Assembly: GCA_013146195.2 (NCBI GenBank)
Contig: CM028378.1
Location: forward strand, 79,718,795-79,782,794
Origin: Codonopsis lanceolata
Lineage: Eukaryota; Streptophyta; Magnoliopsida; Asterales; Campanulaceae
DNA length: 64,000 nucleotides
Direction: 5' to 3'
Position numbers and translations under genes: made by a program. Below the pieces are notes generated by a model. It saw only the letters and a program-made list of their open reading frames with translations. It searched no databases and was not told the DNA's origin. This document shows, one piece after another, positions 10,991 to 24,370 of the stretch (the first letter of the stretch is position 1; each line of letters starts with the position of its first letter).

Positions 10991-12028
10991 CATTGTTGTT
11001 GGAGACTTTGCTTATATCGTTTATAGAATTTATGACTCTTTTAAAAAAATTGTGTTGGAGAATCAAACTCTCAACCCCAAAGTATATAGTCACACTAAAA
11101 AATACAAAATTCCACAAAAGTATCTATGAAGTCCCACTTTGCCACACCCAACCTAAGTTTTGTGTCATTTTCATATTATTTTATAACTTTTTTCTAGTTT
11201 ACCCCCTAACCACGACGAAGGTTACCAATTTAACATTAAGGTGCACATGGAATTTCACGTGTAGGGCATTTTGGTCATTTTCTGGCAACGCTTTCTCTGC
11301 TTTTATATTACCCAAAGAGAAACTTCATTTTCTTCTTCTTCAACAACTCTTTCTCTGCTTCTTCTCCATCAATGACCTCTTATGTAAATTTTAATTGAGA
11401 TAAAACTCAAGAGTGTATAAATCTTTTATTCAAAAATTTTATATTGAAAAATAAATAAAAATAGTGCGGAATCAAGCGTCAAGGCCGCCATGAATAAGAA
11501 CCCACAAAAAATTAAAGTTGTCACAGCACCCCGACATTTCTCCCTTTCTCTCTCGTACACAATACACAAGTATACACCACGAATTTCAAAACTCATATTT
11601 GAACCAATCACAAATGTATACGAAAAAGATAAGGCACGCCATGGTTCAATTCTTCTTCATCGTCCCTAGCTTAAACTCTAATAAATTTCTCATCGGCTCC
11701 GTTGATATTGTTTTTGAACTACTTTCGATGGGGCCAAAATATGATTAACTCTCAAAATTACACAATAAATCTCACATTGCACCCCAACCTACGAAGTGTC
11801 TCGCTTCCATACCTTATTGTTCTATTTGTCCTACTTTGCCCCTTCCGTCTGCGGGTGCTGAAAATAGTAACGGAAAATGGTATGTGCATGTCACATGAAA
11901 ATTATTTTAATCATTTTTCTTGGGGTTCAAAATGAGATTTGGTTATAACTTCATTATTTAGTTACTCATTTAGCATTTAAAATATGTTTTTAAATAAAAA
12001 TAATAAATAATTGTTTCAATAATCCAAA
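10991..12028. other. Degenerate MULE-terminus-like sequence, no gene
   Basis: Segments near 11,130-11,230 and 11,750-11,880 carry motifs also seen in the inverted ends of the 12,029-13,497 element (for example CCCAACCTAAG, CCCCAACCTA). They look like decayed ends of related elements. No ORF has coding features. Confidence 0.45.
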
Positions 12029-13497
12029 AATAATTATATGGCCAATTTACAATTCCCCAAAGTATCCACCAATTCGCATAGTACACCATAACCTAAGGTT
12101 TGTCCCATATTGGAATGTGATGCTACATTGTTTTCCATTTTCCACCCTACCCCTTGACGGACGTTAGAAAAATAACTTTAAATAGCACATTATCTTCCAC
12201 GTGCGGGGAAAAAATGACATTTCCTTTATCTGGTTAAATAATAAATGTATTAAAAGGAAAAACCCTAATCTCATATCCTCTCATTCTCTTATCTCCTGGT
12301 GCAATCCCATCTTTGGCTCAATCATAATAGCCGTCATCTCTAGCCCCACCATATATAGAAGCCGCCATCTCCGGCAAACCCTTCTCACTTCAGTCACTCC
12401 TATCACAACTTAACTCTGACGCCTAACTCTTTTGATTTTAGTCAAATTCTATTTTCGATCTCCCTCATTTTGTCCCTTGTAAAAGTTGCACCTGAAATAG
12501 CAATCAGAGGCTATAGAGTATACTTACTAAAAACCCATATAAAAACATGTGATTAATAGAAAACTAATAACTCATATCGTCGAATTCATTTGAAAGAGAG
12601 TCGGACATGAATTAAGAGAAATGGTAAGGGGTTTTATTGAAATACTCTTCAATTTTGCTGGAGAAAATTGGACAGACGACCGGATTGCATATGGCTTAAA
12701 TATAGTATTGAAATTGAGAGGATGTTGTAGAAGCTATGGTTCTAGATGATTTCGACCTCATAGCAGCTGTCATGGTGGTCGGGTTGAATTATTTAAAGAA
12801 TTATGAGAGACAAAGTAAAGTTAATTAAGTTAAGTCATGTAAGAGGATGAAAGGGGGGATGGGAAATTGATTGATTTTAGTGGTGGTTTCAGAGAAGGTG
12901 AGTGGATCCAATTTCATACAAGAAATCGGAGATAAGACGTGCATCTATGGGTAAAAGTTTTTCATATCTTTTGTTTGTGTACTTTTTTTTCATCATCAAG
13001 ATAAAAAAAATTGATAATGAATTCAAACGCGCATTTATCTTTTGGTTTAAGAGAGTGGACAAAACCCATATCGGGTTTTGGGTTAATTTTTGTTTAGGGG
13101 ACGACTGAAGACCGGAAAACATGGTGGGTCTTTTCTCTACATTTTCTTTCAGCAAGAAAAAAAGGAATGGTGGACCCCCACTCCATTTTTTAACATTTTA
13201 ACTTTACACACATTTATATAATTTTTTTTAGAAAATTATATTTTATTTCTTAATTTTTATTATGCTAAAATACGTTTAGCACCCCCGAAGTTTACACCAA
13301 ATTCATAATATTTCCCTTGAGTTAACACCCACAAGGAAATGTCAAATTAACGTGACTTTTCTAACGGTTGTGGTTATGGTGAAAAATAGGGAAAAAAATT
13401 AACGTCAGATACTATTATGGGACAAACCTTAGGGTTGGGGTGCACAATATGATTTGGTGGATACTTTTGAGGGGAATTGTAATTTGACATAATTATA
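12029..13497. mobile_element. MULE-like non-autonomous element with long TIRs
   Basis: About 150 bp at the left (12,029-12,180) is inverted at the right (about 13,345-13,497). Shared blocks include ACAATTCCCC, AGTATCCACCAA and CCTAAGGTTTGTCCCATA, at about 75 percent identity. The 1.2-kb interior has a leader-like stretch at 12,260-12,400 that could be captured host sequence. There is no transposase. I could not define a 9-bp target duplication. Confidence 0.65.
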
Positions 13498-13828
13498 AGG
13501 AAAATGATATTTTTACAACTAATTATATTACTTTCCTAACAACTAAGTTTTGAATAACTGCAAAGTTGTTTTGGACAAATACATTTTTGTTTTTTTTCAA
13601 GGCTTACTTGTAAGGAAATTTATAAAATTAGTTGTAAGGCTAGCAACGTTGCTGTTATGATTTTTCTAATATTTAAATTAAAAAATTGCATTACTCTCCA
13701 AAATGAAATTTAGAATTAATTTAATTTATTTTGTTATCAATAGTTTTCTTCCATCAACCTCATCATTCATAGACTCACCACCATTATCACCTCAAATAAC
13801 ACCATTAACCCAAAAATATATTTTTGAT

Positions 13829-16800
13829 TTTTTTTCATCTTCTTGACATTATGACATTTTTTCTTAACTCATTTCTCTTATTTTATTCATGGGTAATAAC
13901 TAAACATGTTACAAATTTACTTAATATCTCGATACTCACCAAAAATTCTATTATTATAAATATAATTTTCATATAAATCTAAAAATGTCTTTCCCGAACA
14001 TATTTAAAAAAGTAAAACCTTATTATTTTTTAGTTTCGAATAAATTTTTAGTATCTCGACTGATTAAGGGTATTTTTGTCATTTTAGAAAATATTGGGTG
14101 ACTTTTGTTACAATAATAGTAGGAGGGGGAAACTGATAAGAAAATCAAAATACAAGACGAAATGAATATAATTAAAAAATATAGGACCTAACTTTAAAAT
14201 AGGTACAAGTCAAAGGATCAAATTATTATTAAATTATTCATTTAATTAATTAGCATATGAAAAATTTACTCTTTTGGTCTTAATTAATGATAAGTGATTT
14301 ATTATATTTATGGTTATTTTTTTCCAATCATTATTGTTTAGCATGACAAATTTACGTGTATTGTCCTTAACAAAATGCACAGATTTATCAAATGGTTCTT
14401 CATTTTTTTTCATCTGCTTGACATTATAACATATTTTATGTTCCCATTTCTCTTATTTTATTCATGGGTAATAACTAAACATGCTACAAATTTGCTTAAT
14501 ATCTCGATACTCACCAACAATTCTATTATTATAGATACGATTTCTCATATAAATCTAATAAGGTGTTTTCCGAACATATTTAAGAAAGTAAAATCATATT
14601 ATTTTTTAGTTTCAAATAAAGTTTTAGTGTCTCGGCTGAGTAAGGGTATTTTTGTCATTTTAGAAAATAATTGGCGACATTTGTAACGATAATAGTAAGA
14701 GGGGGAAACTGATAAAAAAATCAACATATAAGATGAAATTAATAGAATTAAAAAATGTAGGATCTAACTTTAAAATATGTACAAGTCAAGGAATCAATTT
14801 ATTATTTAATTATTCATGAAATTAATTTACTTATGACAAATTTACTATTTTAGTCTTAATTCATGGCAAGTTATTTATAATATTTATGACAATTTTTTTT
14901 TAATCATTATTGTTTGGCATGATAAATTTATGTGTATTGTCCTTAACAAAAGGCATAAATTCATCAAATGGTTCTTCATTGTTTTCATATTCATGACATT
15001 ATGACACATTTTCTTAACTTATTTATCTTATTTTATTCATGGGTAATAAGTAAATATGCTACAAATTTGTTTAATATCTCGATACTCACTGACAATTCTA
15101 TTAATATAGATACAATTTTTCATATAAATCTTATAATGCATTTCCCGAACATATTTGAAAAGTATGAAACCATATTATTTTTTAGTTTCGAATAAAATGT
15201 TAGTGTCTCAACCAAGCAAGGTAATTTTGTCATTTCTGAAAATATTGGGCGACATTTGTAACGATCCTAGTAGGTGGGGGAAATTGATAAGAAAATCAAA
15301 ATACTCGACGAAATGAATAGAATTAAAAAATGTAGGACCTAACTTTAAAATAAGTACAAGTTAAGGGATCAAACTATTATTTAATTATTCATTGAATTAA
15401 TTAGTCTATGACTAATTTACTCTTTTAGCCTTAATTAATGGTGAGTGATTTAGTAACTTAAGGGGTAGGTTTGTCCATACATTAAGTTCTAAGAGATAAC
15501 CTATACTTTTATAGGTAGTTAGATAGATTAGATTAGATATAGTGACGAAATTGCATATATCTTTAAAAGTATAATGACAGTTTCGCTCGAAATATATTAT
15601 AGTGGCAAAATGTAACAATTAATCAAAGTATAGTGGCAAAATTAACATTTTTCCCCCCAAAAGTTACTTTTTTATTTGATTTGATTCATTTTTTAATTCT
15701 TTACTCCTTCCTTCAAAATAACTAATTTGTAAAACTTATCATTTATAGACACATTACCACACAACTTTGGATTTCACTTTTTACAAACTCAAATTCAATT
15801 TTTTGAATTTTCAAATATTCAAATTGAAACCAAAACCCATGTGGATATTTGAAAATATAATGATTTGAAAATTTCACAATGTTGTATTTCATCTAAACCA
15901 CTATTGTCATCCTTACAATTGTCGCCCCCACCGCCCCTAACACCACACACCACCATCCCTAATGTCGTCAGTATTACTATCACCACCACAAAAAAAAAAA
16001 AATGCATTCACCTCGTCTTGTTCAAATAGAGACATAATCTTTTTAGCTTCCGATTAGTCGAACATTTTATTTTAAAACGTCTCTCATTTCTTAGTTCCTA
16101 TCCACTTTTGATGTCAAATTACTAAGTAAGAAGATAATCTAATTAATTTTAGGATAGACTACTTTAAAAGATGTCGGTTAGTGTCAGTATCTTCCAATAA
16201 AATGAGAGTTGCGGTAGAAAAAAAGAAAGTCGATAGCTAAGGAAAGGGAATAGAGTGATTCTCATATGTAATTACATCGGGTCCTATGAAAAGGAACAAG
16301 CAAGTTAAGAGCAAAAAAAGTTTGAGGTTTGGAATGCAGTTATAGAGAAGAGTTAATTATTTGAACCAAGTTATTTGTGATTGCTACAATTGGTTTAGTT
16401 TGTAATATTTATAAGTTTGGGATTAATATGATAGTTTTTAAGGGTACTTGTAGTAGTCTGAAAATTCAAAAATGTAAACTGTAGATTTTAGTTTTTTTTT
16501 CTAACAAAATGCATAGATTTATCAAATGGTTCTTCTCTTTTTTTTTTCTTCATCTTTTTGACATTATGACACATTTTTTTTTCTTATTTCTCTTATTTTA
16601 TTCATGAGTAATAACGAAACATACTACAAATTTGTTTAATATCTCGATACCCCCCAACAATTCGGTTATTATAGATACATTTTTTTCATATAAATCTAAT
16701 AATGTTTTTCCCAAACATATTAAGAAAAATAAGCCCATATTATTTTTTAGTTTCGAATAAAGTTTTAGTGTCCCAACGTAGTAAGTTTATTTTTGTCATT

Positions 16801-17171
16801 TTAGAAAATATTAGGCGACATTTGTAACGATAACGGTAGGAGTGGGAAACTGTAAAGAAAATCAAAATACAAGACGAAATGAATTAAAAAATAGAGGACA
16901 TAACTTTAAAATAGTTACAAGTCAAGGGATCAAATTATTATTTAATTATTCATGGAATTAATTAGCCTATGACAAATTTACTCTTTTTGTCTTAATTAAT
17001 GGTGAGTGATTTATTATATTTATGACTTTTTTTCTTCCCAATCATTATAGTTTGACATGGTAAATTTACGTGTATTGTCCTTAGCAAAACAAATAGTTCT
17101 TCATTTTTTTCATGTTCTTGACATTATTACGCATTTTCTTAACTCATTTATCTTATTTTATTCATGGGTAA
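13829..17171 (+). repeat. Tandem array, period about 575 bp, five copies
   Basis: Copies: 13,829-14,370 (5'-truncated), 14,371-14,945, 14,946 to about 15,455 (3'-truncated), 16,505-17,083, and 17,084-17,171 (cut by the Sirevirus LTR). Each carries TTATTTTATTCATGGGTAA or a close variant, a CTCGATACTCACC-like block and TCAAATGGTTCTTC or a variant. Copies diverge by scattered substitutions and small indels, so this is an older array, not a freshly homogenised one. ORFs of 60-100 codons inside it are not conserved between copies. Confidence 0.88.
15456..16504. other. 1.05-kb sequence interrupting the tandem array
   Basis: This replaces the last part of array copy 3. It has a Stowaway-like end (ACTCCTTCCTTC, about 15,702) without a clear partner, and an A run near 15,991. 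No gene is visible. Confidence 0.5.
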
Positions 17172-18410
17172 TGTTGATTCTTATGTTAAATTTATATCTG
17201 ATCAGTACATTACATTAGTTTTATACTTCGGGCTAATCGGGTCAGATCGATTAGCGTGGCAACCGTGTATAGAACTTTGCCTTGTATAGTTTTTGTAGGA
17301 CTTTTTCGTGTTCATCTGAAGACCCTTCTCGCCTTCACCTAAGACTCGCTCAAAGCTTAAGATCGGTAGACCTCGTGTCCACTGATCCGCTTCTACGTGT
17401 CCTCTCCAAAGCTAGCCGGATTAATTCAAACTTATTTCCATATATTATTTGAATTAATCCAAGTCTTTTCCTCGACATGTCAAGCCGCCGAAAGCAACTT
17501 TCCGAAAAGCAGAATACTTTTCGCCTCCGAACAAAGCAAAAGCTGCATCGCCCCCTACTTTCGCTTCATCTCTCGATCCGACACCAAATCGCCCACCTTT
17601 TGAAGATCTCGTAAATGATTATCTCGCTCTAGTTATCTGTGAAGACGAAATTCCTTGATCGACCCCCATGCATTTAATGCATTTATGAATAGAGTCGTTG
17701 AAGTCTTCGCCTTCTCCAACGGATCTTTTGAAGTGCATCTCGCTTTAAATACGCCATTGAAGACTGAACAAAGAGACAACCGCATGTAATCAATCGAACA
17801 CTTAAAGAATTGCTCAATCTACACAACTCCAAGTCTTTCACCAAGCATTCAATAGATCCTCAACAGATCTAGAAGTCCTCGTCAACAACAAGAAGTCGCT
17901 TCTTCAACATTTATTGTTTTATTCTTCTTGTTGTTTACTTCCATTAACTATATTTCGCATCTAATTAAATATCTTGTATTTACGATATTTAATTCCCTAG
18001 ACCCAAACACAAGTCAATATTTTGTACACGATCCATTAGGGATATTCTTTGTAATTGATCTAAGTGGAAAACATAGTGCACAATTTAAATCCAAGGTTGA
18101 TCGCCTTGGTGGTGGACGTAGCACTCATTATAGTGTGAACCATCCCAAAATACTTGTGTTATTTCCTTCGTCTGCTATTTATTGAACCGCTTAGTTTCAT
18201 TGTTTATATTATCCATTTCAAGTAACTTAAGTAATCTGTAAAAGGTCTACCTAGTCCTTATCTATGAACAATTTTCTTGAAGGTCTTCCGCTACTTGATT
18301 CTTTTCATAGATTGCAAGTAACTTTCAAGGAACTTACTTAAAAGTTTTAAAGTGTTAATAAGCTATTCAACCCCCCTTCTAGCTTATTATTGTGCTCATT
18401 GGGACCCACA
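17172..18410 (+). repeat. 5' LTR of the Sirevirus-like element
   Basis: It starts TGTTGATTC and ends GGGACCCACA. It is 1239 bp against 1267 bp for the 3' LTR. By eye the differences are mostly small indels. Confidence 0.93.
17744..17751 (+). promoter_or_regulatory. Probable TATA box of the LTR
   Basis: TTTAAATA lies mid-LTR and is preserved in the 3' LTR at 28,331-28,338. Confidence 0.4.
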
Positions 18411-18412
18411 AT

Positions 18413-18424
18413 TGGTATCGAGCC
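18413..18424 (+). promoter_or_regulatory. tRNA-Met primer binding site
   Basis: TGGTATCGAGCC follows the 5' LTR by two bases. It resembles the usual initiator-Met site but differs from the copia site at 30,607 by a missing base. Confidence 0.75.
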
Positions 18425-18478
18425 TTACTCTTCGAAAACAAGTTTTTCCAAGATTAAACTCTTGAGAGATACGACATA

Positions 18479-19460
18479 ATGGCACAAACACACTATATGC
18501 CGCCTACATCTAATGCTAACCACGTCCCAATATTGGACGAAGGTCATTTTGATGTATGGAAGGATAAAGTAATGAGATTCATGAACTCTATTGACAACAG
18601 TTATGGAAATGTGTCACCGCAGTCAACATGTACCAATGAAGGCAAATCTTCTAGCCTCCATCGCTGGAACCCCGCAGGTTCCAAAGAAGAATCGAATGGA
18701 CAGAGGACGATAGAAAGTCGGTTGAACTTGACAAAGAAAGCAATCAACATAATCACCACTCTCTAGACACAAGCACATACCAAAGAAGTGATTCGATGTA
18801 CAACCGCGAAAGAGATGTGGGAAGCTCTTGTAGAATACTTGGAAGGAGACCAAGACACAAGAGACAAATGTAAAATATACATACATCCAAATAGCTTTGA
18901 TTCTTTCAAAAAGGATCCTAAGGAAACCTTGAGACAAGCATACGATCGATTCAAGGAGGTAATAAATAGTTGCTTTTCTCTTGGTAAAACGTATGACAAA
19001 AAGGAAATGAACATGAGGTTTCTAGGCTCTCTAGGTAGCTTATGGCATGTGAAGACCACGGCTATGAAAGAATCTAAGAACTTAAACGAGATGACTCTTC
19101 GTAGTCTCTACGCAAGTTTAAAGGTTTATGAACTTGAAGTTAATCAAGCTCTAGAGCAAGACAAACAGCTCGTGTCTCGCCACCATGGTCCAAGAAGAAA
19201 TCATTGTTGAAAACAAACCTTCTACTTCTTCCAAAGTGAAAATGATTTTTTATCCGATGAACAATTTGCTATGTTTGTTAAACGTTTTCAAAAATTTGCA
19301 AAATATGGAAGGAAGAACACTCACCAACAACCTTTCAGAAGATTGGTGAAAGCTCATCTAAGGAAGAGCTTGTGTGTTATAACCGTAGGAAACCCGGTCA
19401 TTTTGCCTCAAAATGTCCTAAGCCAAAATTTGAAGCATACCGAAAACCCTCGTTTAGAAA
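18479..19460 (+). pseudogene. Broken gag of the Sirevirus-like element
   Basis: The start at 18,479 (MAQTHYMPPT) is the first ATG after the primer site. The N-terminal part (HFDVWKDKVMRF) and 18,788-19,210 (AKEMWEALVEYLEGD, later ETLRQAYDRF) fit the copia gag UBN2 region. A TAG at 18,764-18,766 interrupts the frame, which then continues in phase. A TGA ends it at 19,210. The zinc knuckle at 19,375-19,413 is in another frame and reads C-Y-N-R-R-K-P-G-H-F-A-S-K-C: the second Cys of the CX2CX4HX4C pattern is Arg. Gag would form the cytoplasmic particle, but this copy cannot make one intact. Confidence 0.85.
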
Positions 19461-20760
19461 ATTTCAAAAACAAAAAGGTATGTTGGTCAAGACATAGAAG
19501 ATAAACAAAGTTGCTACATGGTTTGAAACCGATTCGTAAGAGGAGGAAGAGGATTGTGAGCAAGCTAACATATGCTTAATAGCTCATGATTCATGTCCTA
19601 CCTATGACTCAAAATGAAGTTGTAGTTTCACCAAGTCCTTTGGACAAAAATGAAACCAAAGAAGGATAGCTTCAAGAAGGAAGAACTTCTCAAGGATAAT
19701 CAGATATGCTTGAAGAATTTAATTCCTTTAGAGTAGCCTATGTTAAATCGGCCAAGAACTCGTGAGAAACTCACAATGAGAAATCTTTGATGGCAATGAG
19801 ATTCAAACTCTCAATAGCCGCCAACAAGAGAGTATCAAACCGAAGGAAGAAAACAAATTTCTTCATGACAAAATTGATCTGTCTGACCGAGCACATCAAA
19901 GGACTAGACCTAGAGAAAATTGCCTTGCAAAAGACAATTGACTCCTCGAATAGCTCCAAGGATGCATTTGAAGAAATCCTTACAAGCCAAAAATCTAGCA
20001 ATGATAAACAGCATAGGATATTCAGATGTGTCTCTTCCGACAATCTCTTCTCACAAAGAGAAAGGAGAATCCTCCGAAACCGCAAATGATATATCTTTCT
20101 CTAAACGTACATTTGGAAATATAGGGAAACAAGGCCTTGGTTACTCAAGTGTCCCTTATGTTTACCCTAAAGCTCGAAAGGAAAAGCCAAAATGAATGAT
20201 TCAAATGAGAAACCCGAGAAGGTAACGGTAGAAAGTGAAGTCTACCGGCAACGACTATGCCAAGGCAAAGTCCGCCGACGGTAGACCTACTAAACCTCTA
20301 CCGAACTATCAAGTTTGTCTATGAAACAGCAAAGTCTTTACTGTTGAAGGTAAACTTAAAGGTATTCTACCGAATCCTCCCGAAAAGGTATTCAACGTAA
20401 AAGCTAAAGCTAAGTCCGTTGGTAACCTACCTAGGAAGAGTCGAAAGAAACCAATTAAGTCTACCGTCAACAAGCAAGCCGAACCGAAAATGAATGTCAA
20501 GAAAAGGAATGATCATAAGCACTCTTCGCTTGAAGACTCTAACAGCTTCTCTATGGACTTTCCATTTATGTCATTCTTGCCATTGCTTAGGCCATCCGGC
20601 ACCGTAATGCCCGCTAAGGTTCACCCAAGATCCGAGAGACCTAGTTCTCTCAAGGTCAAGGTGTATGGGTTGCAAAAGGTTGCTAATCCTTAGGACCCAA
20701 ATAAAGGGTACCTTGTTTTGCTTTAACTCTTTTACAGAATGCTTCATGGCTATAGAATCG
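19461..20760 (+). pseudogene. Gag-to-protease region, degraded
   Basis: Frames here are short and shift often. Segments are Lys/Glu-rich (for example around 19,790-20,090) and could be the long linker between gag and protease typical of Sireviruses. 20,220-20,480 is rich in TCTACCG-type repeats. I cannot name a domain. Confidence 0.5.
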
Positions 20761-23700
20761 AAAACAAAGACATCCGGTACCTAGACAAGGGTCGCTCAAG
20801 ACACATGACTGGGAACGTAAGTCTTCTTACGTATATAGTCAAGCAAAAGGACCCACGCTATTTTCTGAGACAATGCAAGAGGAAAGACAATTGATATGGC
20901 TCAATTACTAGAGGAAGTCTCTCCATCAACAAAGTTTCTCTAGTAAGTGGTTTAAAGCACAATCTTCTCGAGCATATCACAATTTCGCGACAAAGGACTT
21001 CTATGCCAATTCAATTCCAACCAAGGCCTCATCAAAGACAAGTGAATCGTGTTTCTACAATACCGACCGGCAATAGACAAGGAAACGCCTATGTCGTGGA
21101 CTTAAATCTTCTAGGAGATTCTCAAACCTCGTGTCTAGTAGCCAACAATGTTCGTGACAACAAATGGCTATGGCACAAGCTGCCTCACCACCTCAACTTC
21201 AAGCACCTCTCCAAGCTCTCCAAAAATGGGCTTGTCAAAGGTCTACCTACTGTCCGCCGATCATGACGTAAGTTGTAAAGCTTGTCAACTAGGAAAACTT
21301 TCCAAGTCTTCCTTCAAAAGAAAGTCTGCTTTATCAACAAACGCACCTCTTCAACTTCTCGCATATGGATCTCTTTGGACCTATTACAACACCAAGATTT
21401 CGAGACAAGTACACACTTGTAGTAGTTGATGACTACTCTAGATTCACTTGGATTGAAACTATGACATCTAAAGATGAAACGTATGATCTAGTCACCGCAC
21501 TTTTTAGAAGACTTCAAACTCAAAAGCTTGAAGACATTTGTGACATAAGATCGACAACCACCGAATTCAAAAACAATGGTGTAGAAAAGTACCGCGATGA
21601 CCATGGATCGGCCACAACTTCTCTCGCCGGCATTCTCAACAAAATGGTGTAGCCGAACGGAAGAACGTAACACCGATTGAAGCGGCTAGAACAATGCCGC
21701 GTAAGCTAAACTTCCGAAGTATTTGGCGTATAGCCAATACCGCTTGCTTTACCCAAAATAGATCCCTCGGTAAACAAGTTTCATAATAAAACTCCATATG
21801 AAATATGGAGAGGAAGATCCCCAAACATTGGATTTCTTAAAATCTTCTATCAGAATGTTTTATTCTTTACAATGGAAAAGAGTATAGAGGAAAATTTGAT
21901 GCAAAATCGATTTAAGGAATTTTTCTCTGGGTATTCCAAACATTCAAAAGCATTTCGCATTTTCAAGAAATCTAACTTAAAAATCTTAGAATCAGGCATG
22001 TTTCTTTTGATGAATATGACTTGTTAGAGCCTAGAATGGTTCGAACGTTGCTAATGATTCTCGATAATGATGAGACAGTACAAATACAAAGATCTACTTC
22101 CAATCCTTATCGAAAACGGCAACCGCAGATCCCACCAATATCGTAACCCTTCACCGTAGAAGAGACCTCTACCGATACCGATAACAACTCATCTGCTGAC
22201 CCCGAACCCATCTCTTCTGCTTTTACCCCAAGCACCTTTACGCATCTCTCATCCTTCTTGTTCACCGTAAAATGAAAGTTTTGAAGACTCTATTTCTTCT
22301 CGAACTGCATTTTGGTGAATCTCCTTCTCAACCAACCTGCAATTCTTAAGGGAAGAATCCACCGTAAGTGATCTTCCTCCAACCGTTATTGAAGCAAGAG
22401 ATCATCCCATTTCTCAAATCATTGGTGATCTCAATACTCAGAGTTCGCACGAGAAATAAGGTTCGAGAAGAAACTTTGTTTGCTTATGCATTTGTATCGA
22501 ACTCGAACCAAAGAAGATTGATGAAGCTATCGAAGATCATAACCGGATTGAAGCTATGCAAGAAGAGTGCCGAACCAGCTTTGAAAGATGTAAGGTGTGG
22601 AGCTTAGTTCAAAGACCGACCGATCATCCAATCGGCACCAAGTGGGTATTCGTAAATAAAAGAGATGAAGATGGAAATGTCACCGTAAACAAAGCTAGAT
22701 TGGTTGCTCGTGGCTACCGACAGAAGAAGGAATTGACTTTGATGAAACATTTGCTCCTCGTTGCTAGACTAGAAGCAATCGAATCTTTCTAGCTTATGCC
22801 TCGCTCATGGACTTCAAAGTGTATCGATGGATGTTAAGAGTGCCTTTCTCGAATGGTGATCTTCAAGAAACCAGATACGTGAACAACCTCCGTGATTTGT
22901 CATCTCGCACAACCGACCACGCCTACCGACTCAAGAAAGCTCTCTACGGCCCGAAGCAAGCTCCTAGAGCTTGGTATGAAACTCTATCCAAGTTCTTAAT
23001 TGAACAAGGATTCGTGAGAGGAAGAATCGACACTACTTTATTCATCCTCAAGCACAAAGGCCATTCTCTTCTCGGTACAAATCTATGTGGACGACATCAT
23101 CTTTGGATCAACTAACCAAAGCCTCGTGCAAAAGATTCGAGAAGTCGATGCAAAGCAAGTTCGAGATGAGCATGATGGGTGAACTTACCTATTTTCTAGA
23201 TCGCAGATACAACAGACTTCGACGGAATCTTCATCACCAAACCAAATATGCAAAGGAACTAATCAAGAAGTTTGGTCTTGATTCACCAAAGGATTTGAAA
23301 CTCCAATGTCTACCGACCGCCATCTTGACAAAGATGAAAAGGGAAAGCAAGAGAACATGACCAAGTATCGAGGAATCATAGGTTCACTTCTTTACCTTAT
23401 TACCGCTAGTAGACCCGACATTATGTTTGTCGCTTGTGTTTGTGCTAGATTTCAGCATCCAAAGGAGTCACATTTGCTTGCCGCCAAACGTATCATCGAT
23501 ATGTTTCAAAAACAACAAATCTAGGCATCGGTATTCAAAATCCAACAACTTCAATCTAGTTGGATACTCGATGCAGATTATGCACCGCAAAGTGAGCGTA
23601 AGAAGCACCTGGGACTTGTCAATTTCTTGGAAACACTGCCTCATGGTCTTGCAAGAAACAAGGATCGCTGGCAAACTCAACCACGTAAGGTAATATATTG

Positions 23701-24010
23701 CCGCAAGCGTACTGTTGCTCTCAACCGCTATGGATGAAGCAACAACTAGTGGACTACAACATCAAGACCGAAAACCGCCCAATCATGTGTGACAACACAT
23801 CGCCTATCTCGCCTCCAAAAATCCAAGAATGCATTCAAAGACAAAGCACATTGATATTCGTTATCATTTTCTCAAAGATCATGTGGAAAAGGTAACATCG
23901 CCCGAATATGTTCCAACCGAGCATCAATTGGCGTACATTCTCACAAAACCACCGGATGCCACCAGTTTGCTTATTTAAGGAGAAATCTTGGTATGATTGA
24001 TCCTACCGCT
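20761..24010 (+). pseudogene. Broken pol: protease, integrase, RT, RNase H
   Basis: Protease: 20,775-20,813 reads RYLDKGRSRHMTG. The catalytic Asp is kept, but the neighbouring Ser and Cys are replaced. GAG-pre-integrase: 21,163-21,300 (LWHKLPHHLN, then CKACQLGK). Integrase: 21,365-21,670 has MDLFGP and VVVDDYSRFTW, but the second catalytic Asp is lost (IRSTTTEF), and the Glu of the AERKN motif lies in a different frame. RT: 22,630-23,350 has GTKWVFVNKR, KARLVARGY, LYGPKQAPRAWYE and the active-site YVDD at 23,084-23,095. RNase H remains are at 23,560-23,960. Frame changes occur every few hundred bases. Order and motifs are diagnostic of Ty1/copia. Confidence 0.9.
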
Positions 24011-24370
24011 TAATTTTAAAAATTTTGTTAATGTTTCTTTCATACCTAGAGACCCAAGATTAGACTAATCTGAAGACGAAGTTCTCCTTTACCGAAGACC
24101 TAAAGGTTAGTACTCTTACTTAGTCTATTTTTGCTAAAGAGGTTTCTAAAGCAATAAAGGGGGTCAAGGACGAAATTTGGTACTTAAGAAAATATCTTAA
24201 GTTCCCGCTTTTTCAAAACTGATATTTTCTCGCCTTTAAATAGTCCTCGAACCGTCATTTCCAAACTTTACGAAACCCTTTGAACATAAACTTTCTCTCT
24301 CTCTCTCTCGAGTAACTACTTTCTCGCAAATTCAAGTTCTTCTTGTTGTTTCTTCTTCTCATCTTCAACA

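Noticed and set aside
12889..13155. Overlapping ORFs on both strands (88 and 68 codons)
   Set aside because: They lie inside the non-autonomous MULE-like element, have biased AT-rich composition and resemble no domain.
14375..15195. ORFs of 75-103 codons in the 575-bp array
   Set aside because: Reading frames are not kept between repeat copies, so coding is unlikely.
17928..18815. A similar ORF in the two Sirevirus LTRs (17,928-18,185 and 28,561-28,815)
   Set aside because: The match reflects LTR identity. The frame is not supported by codon features and ends differ by indels.
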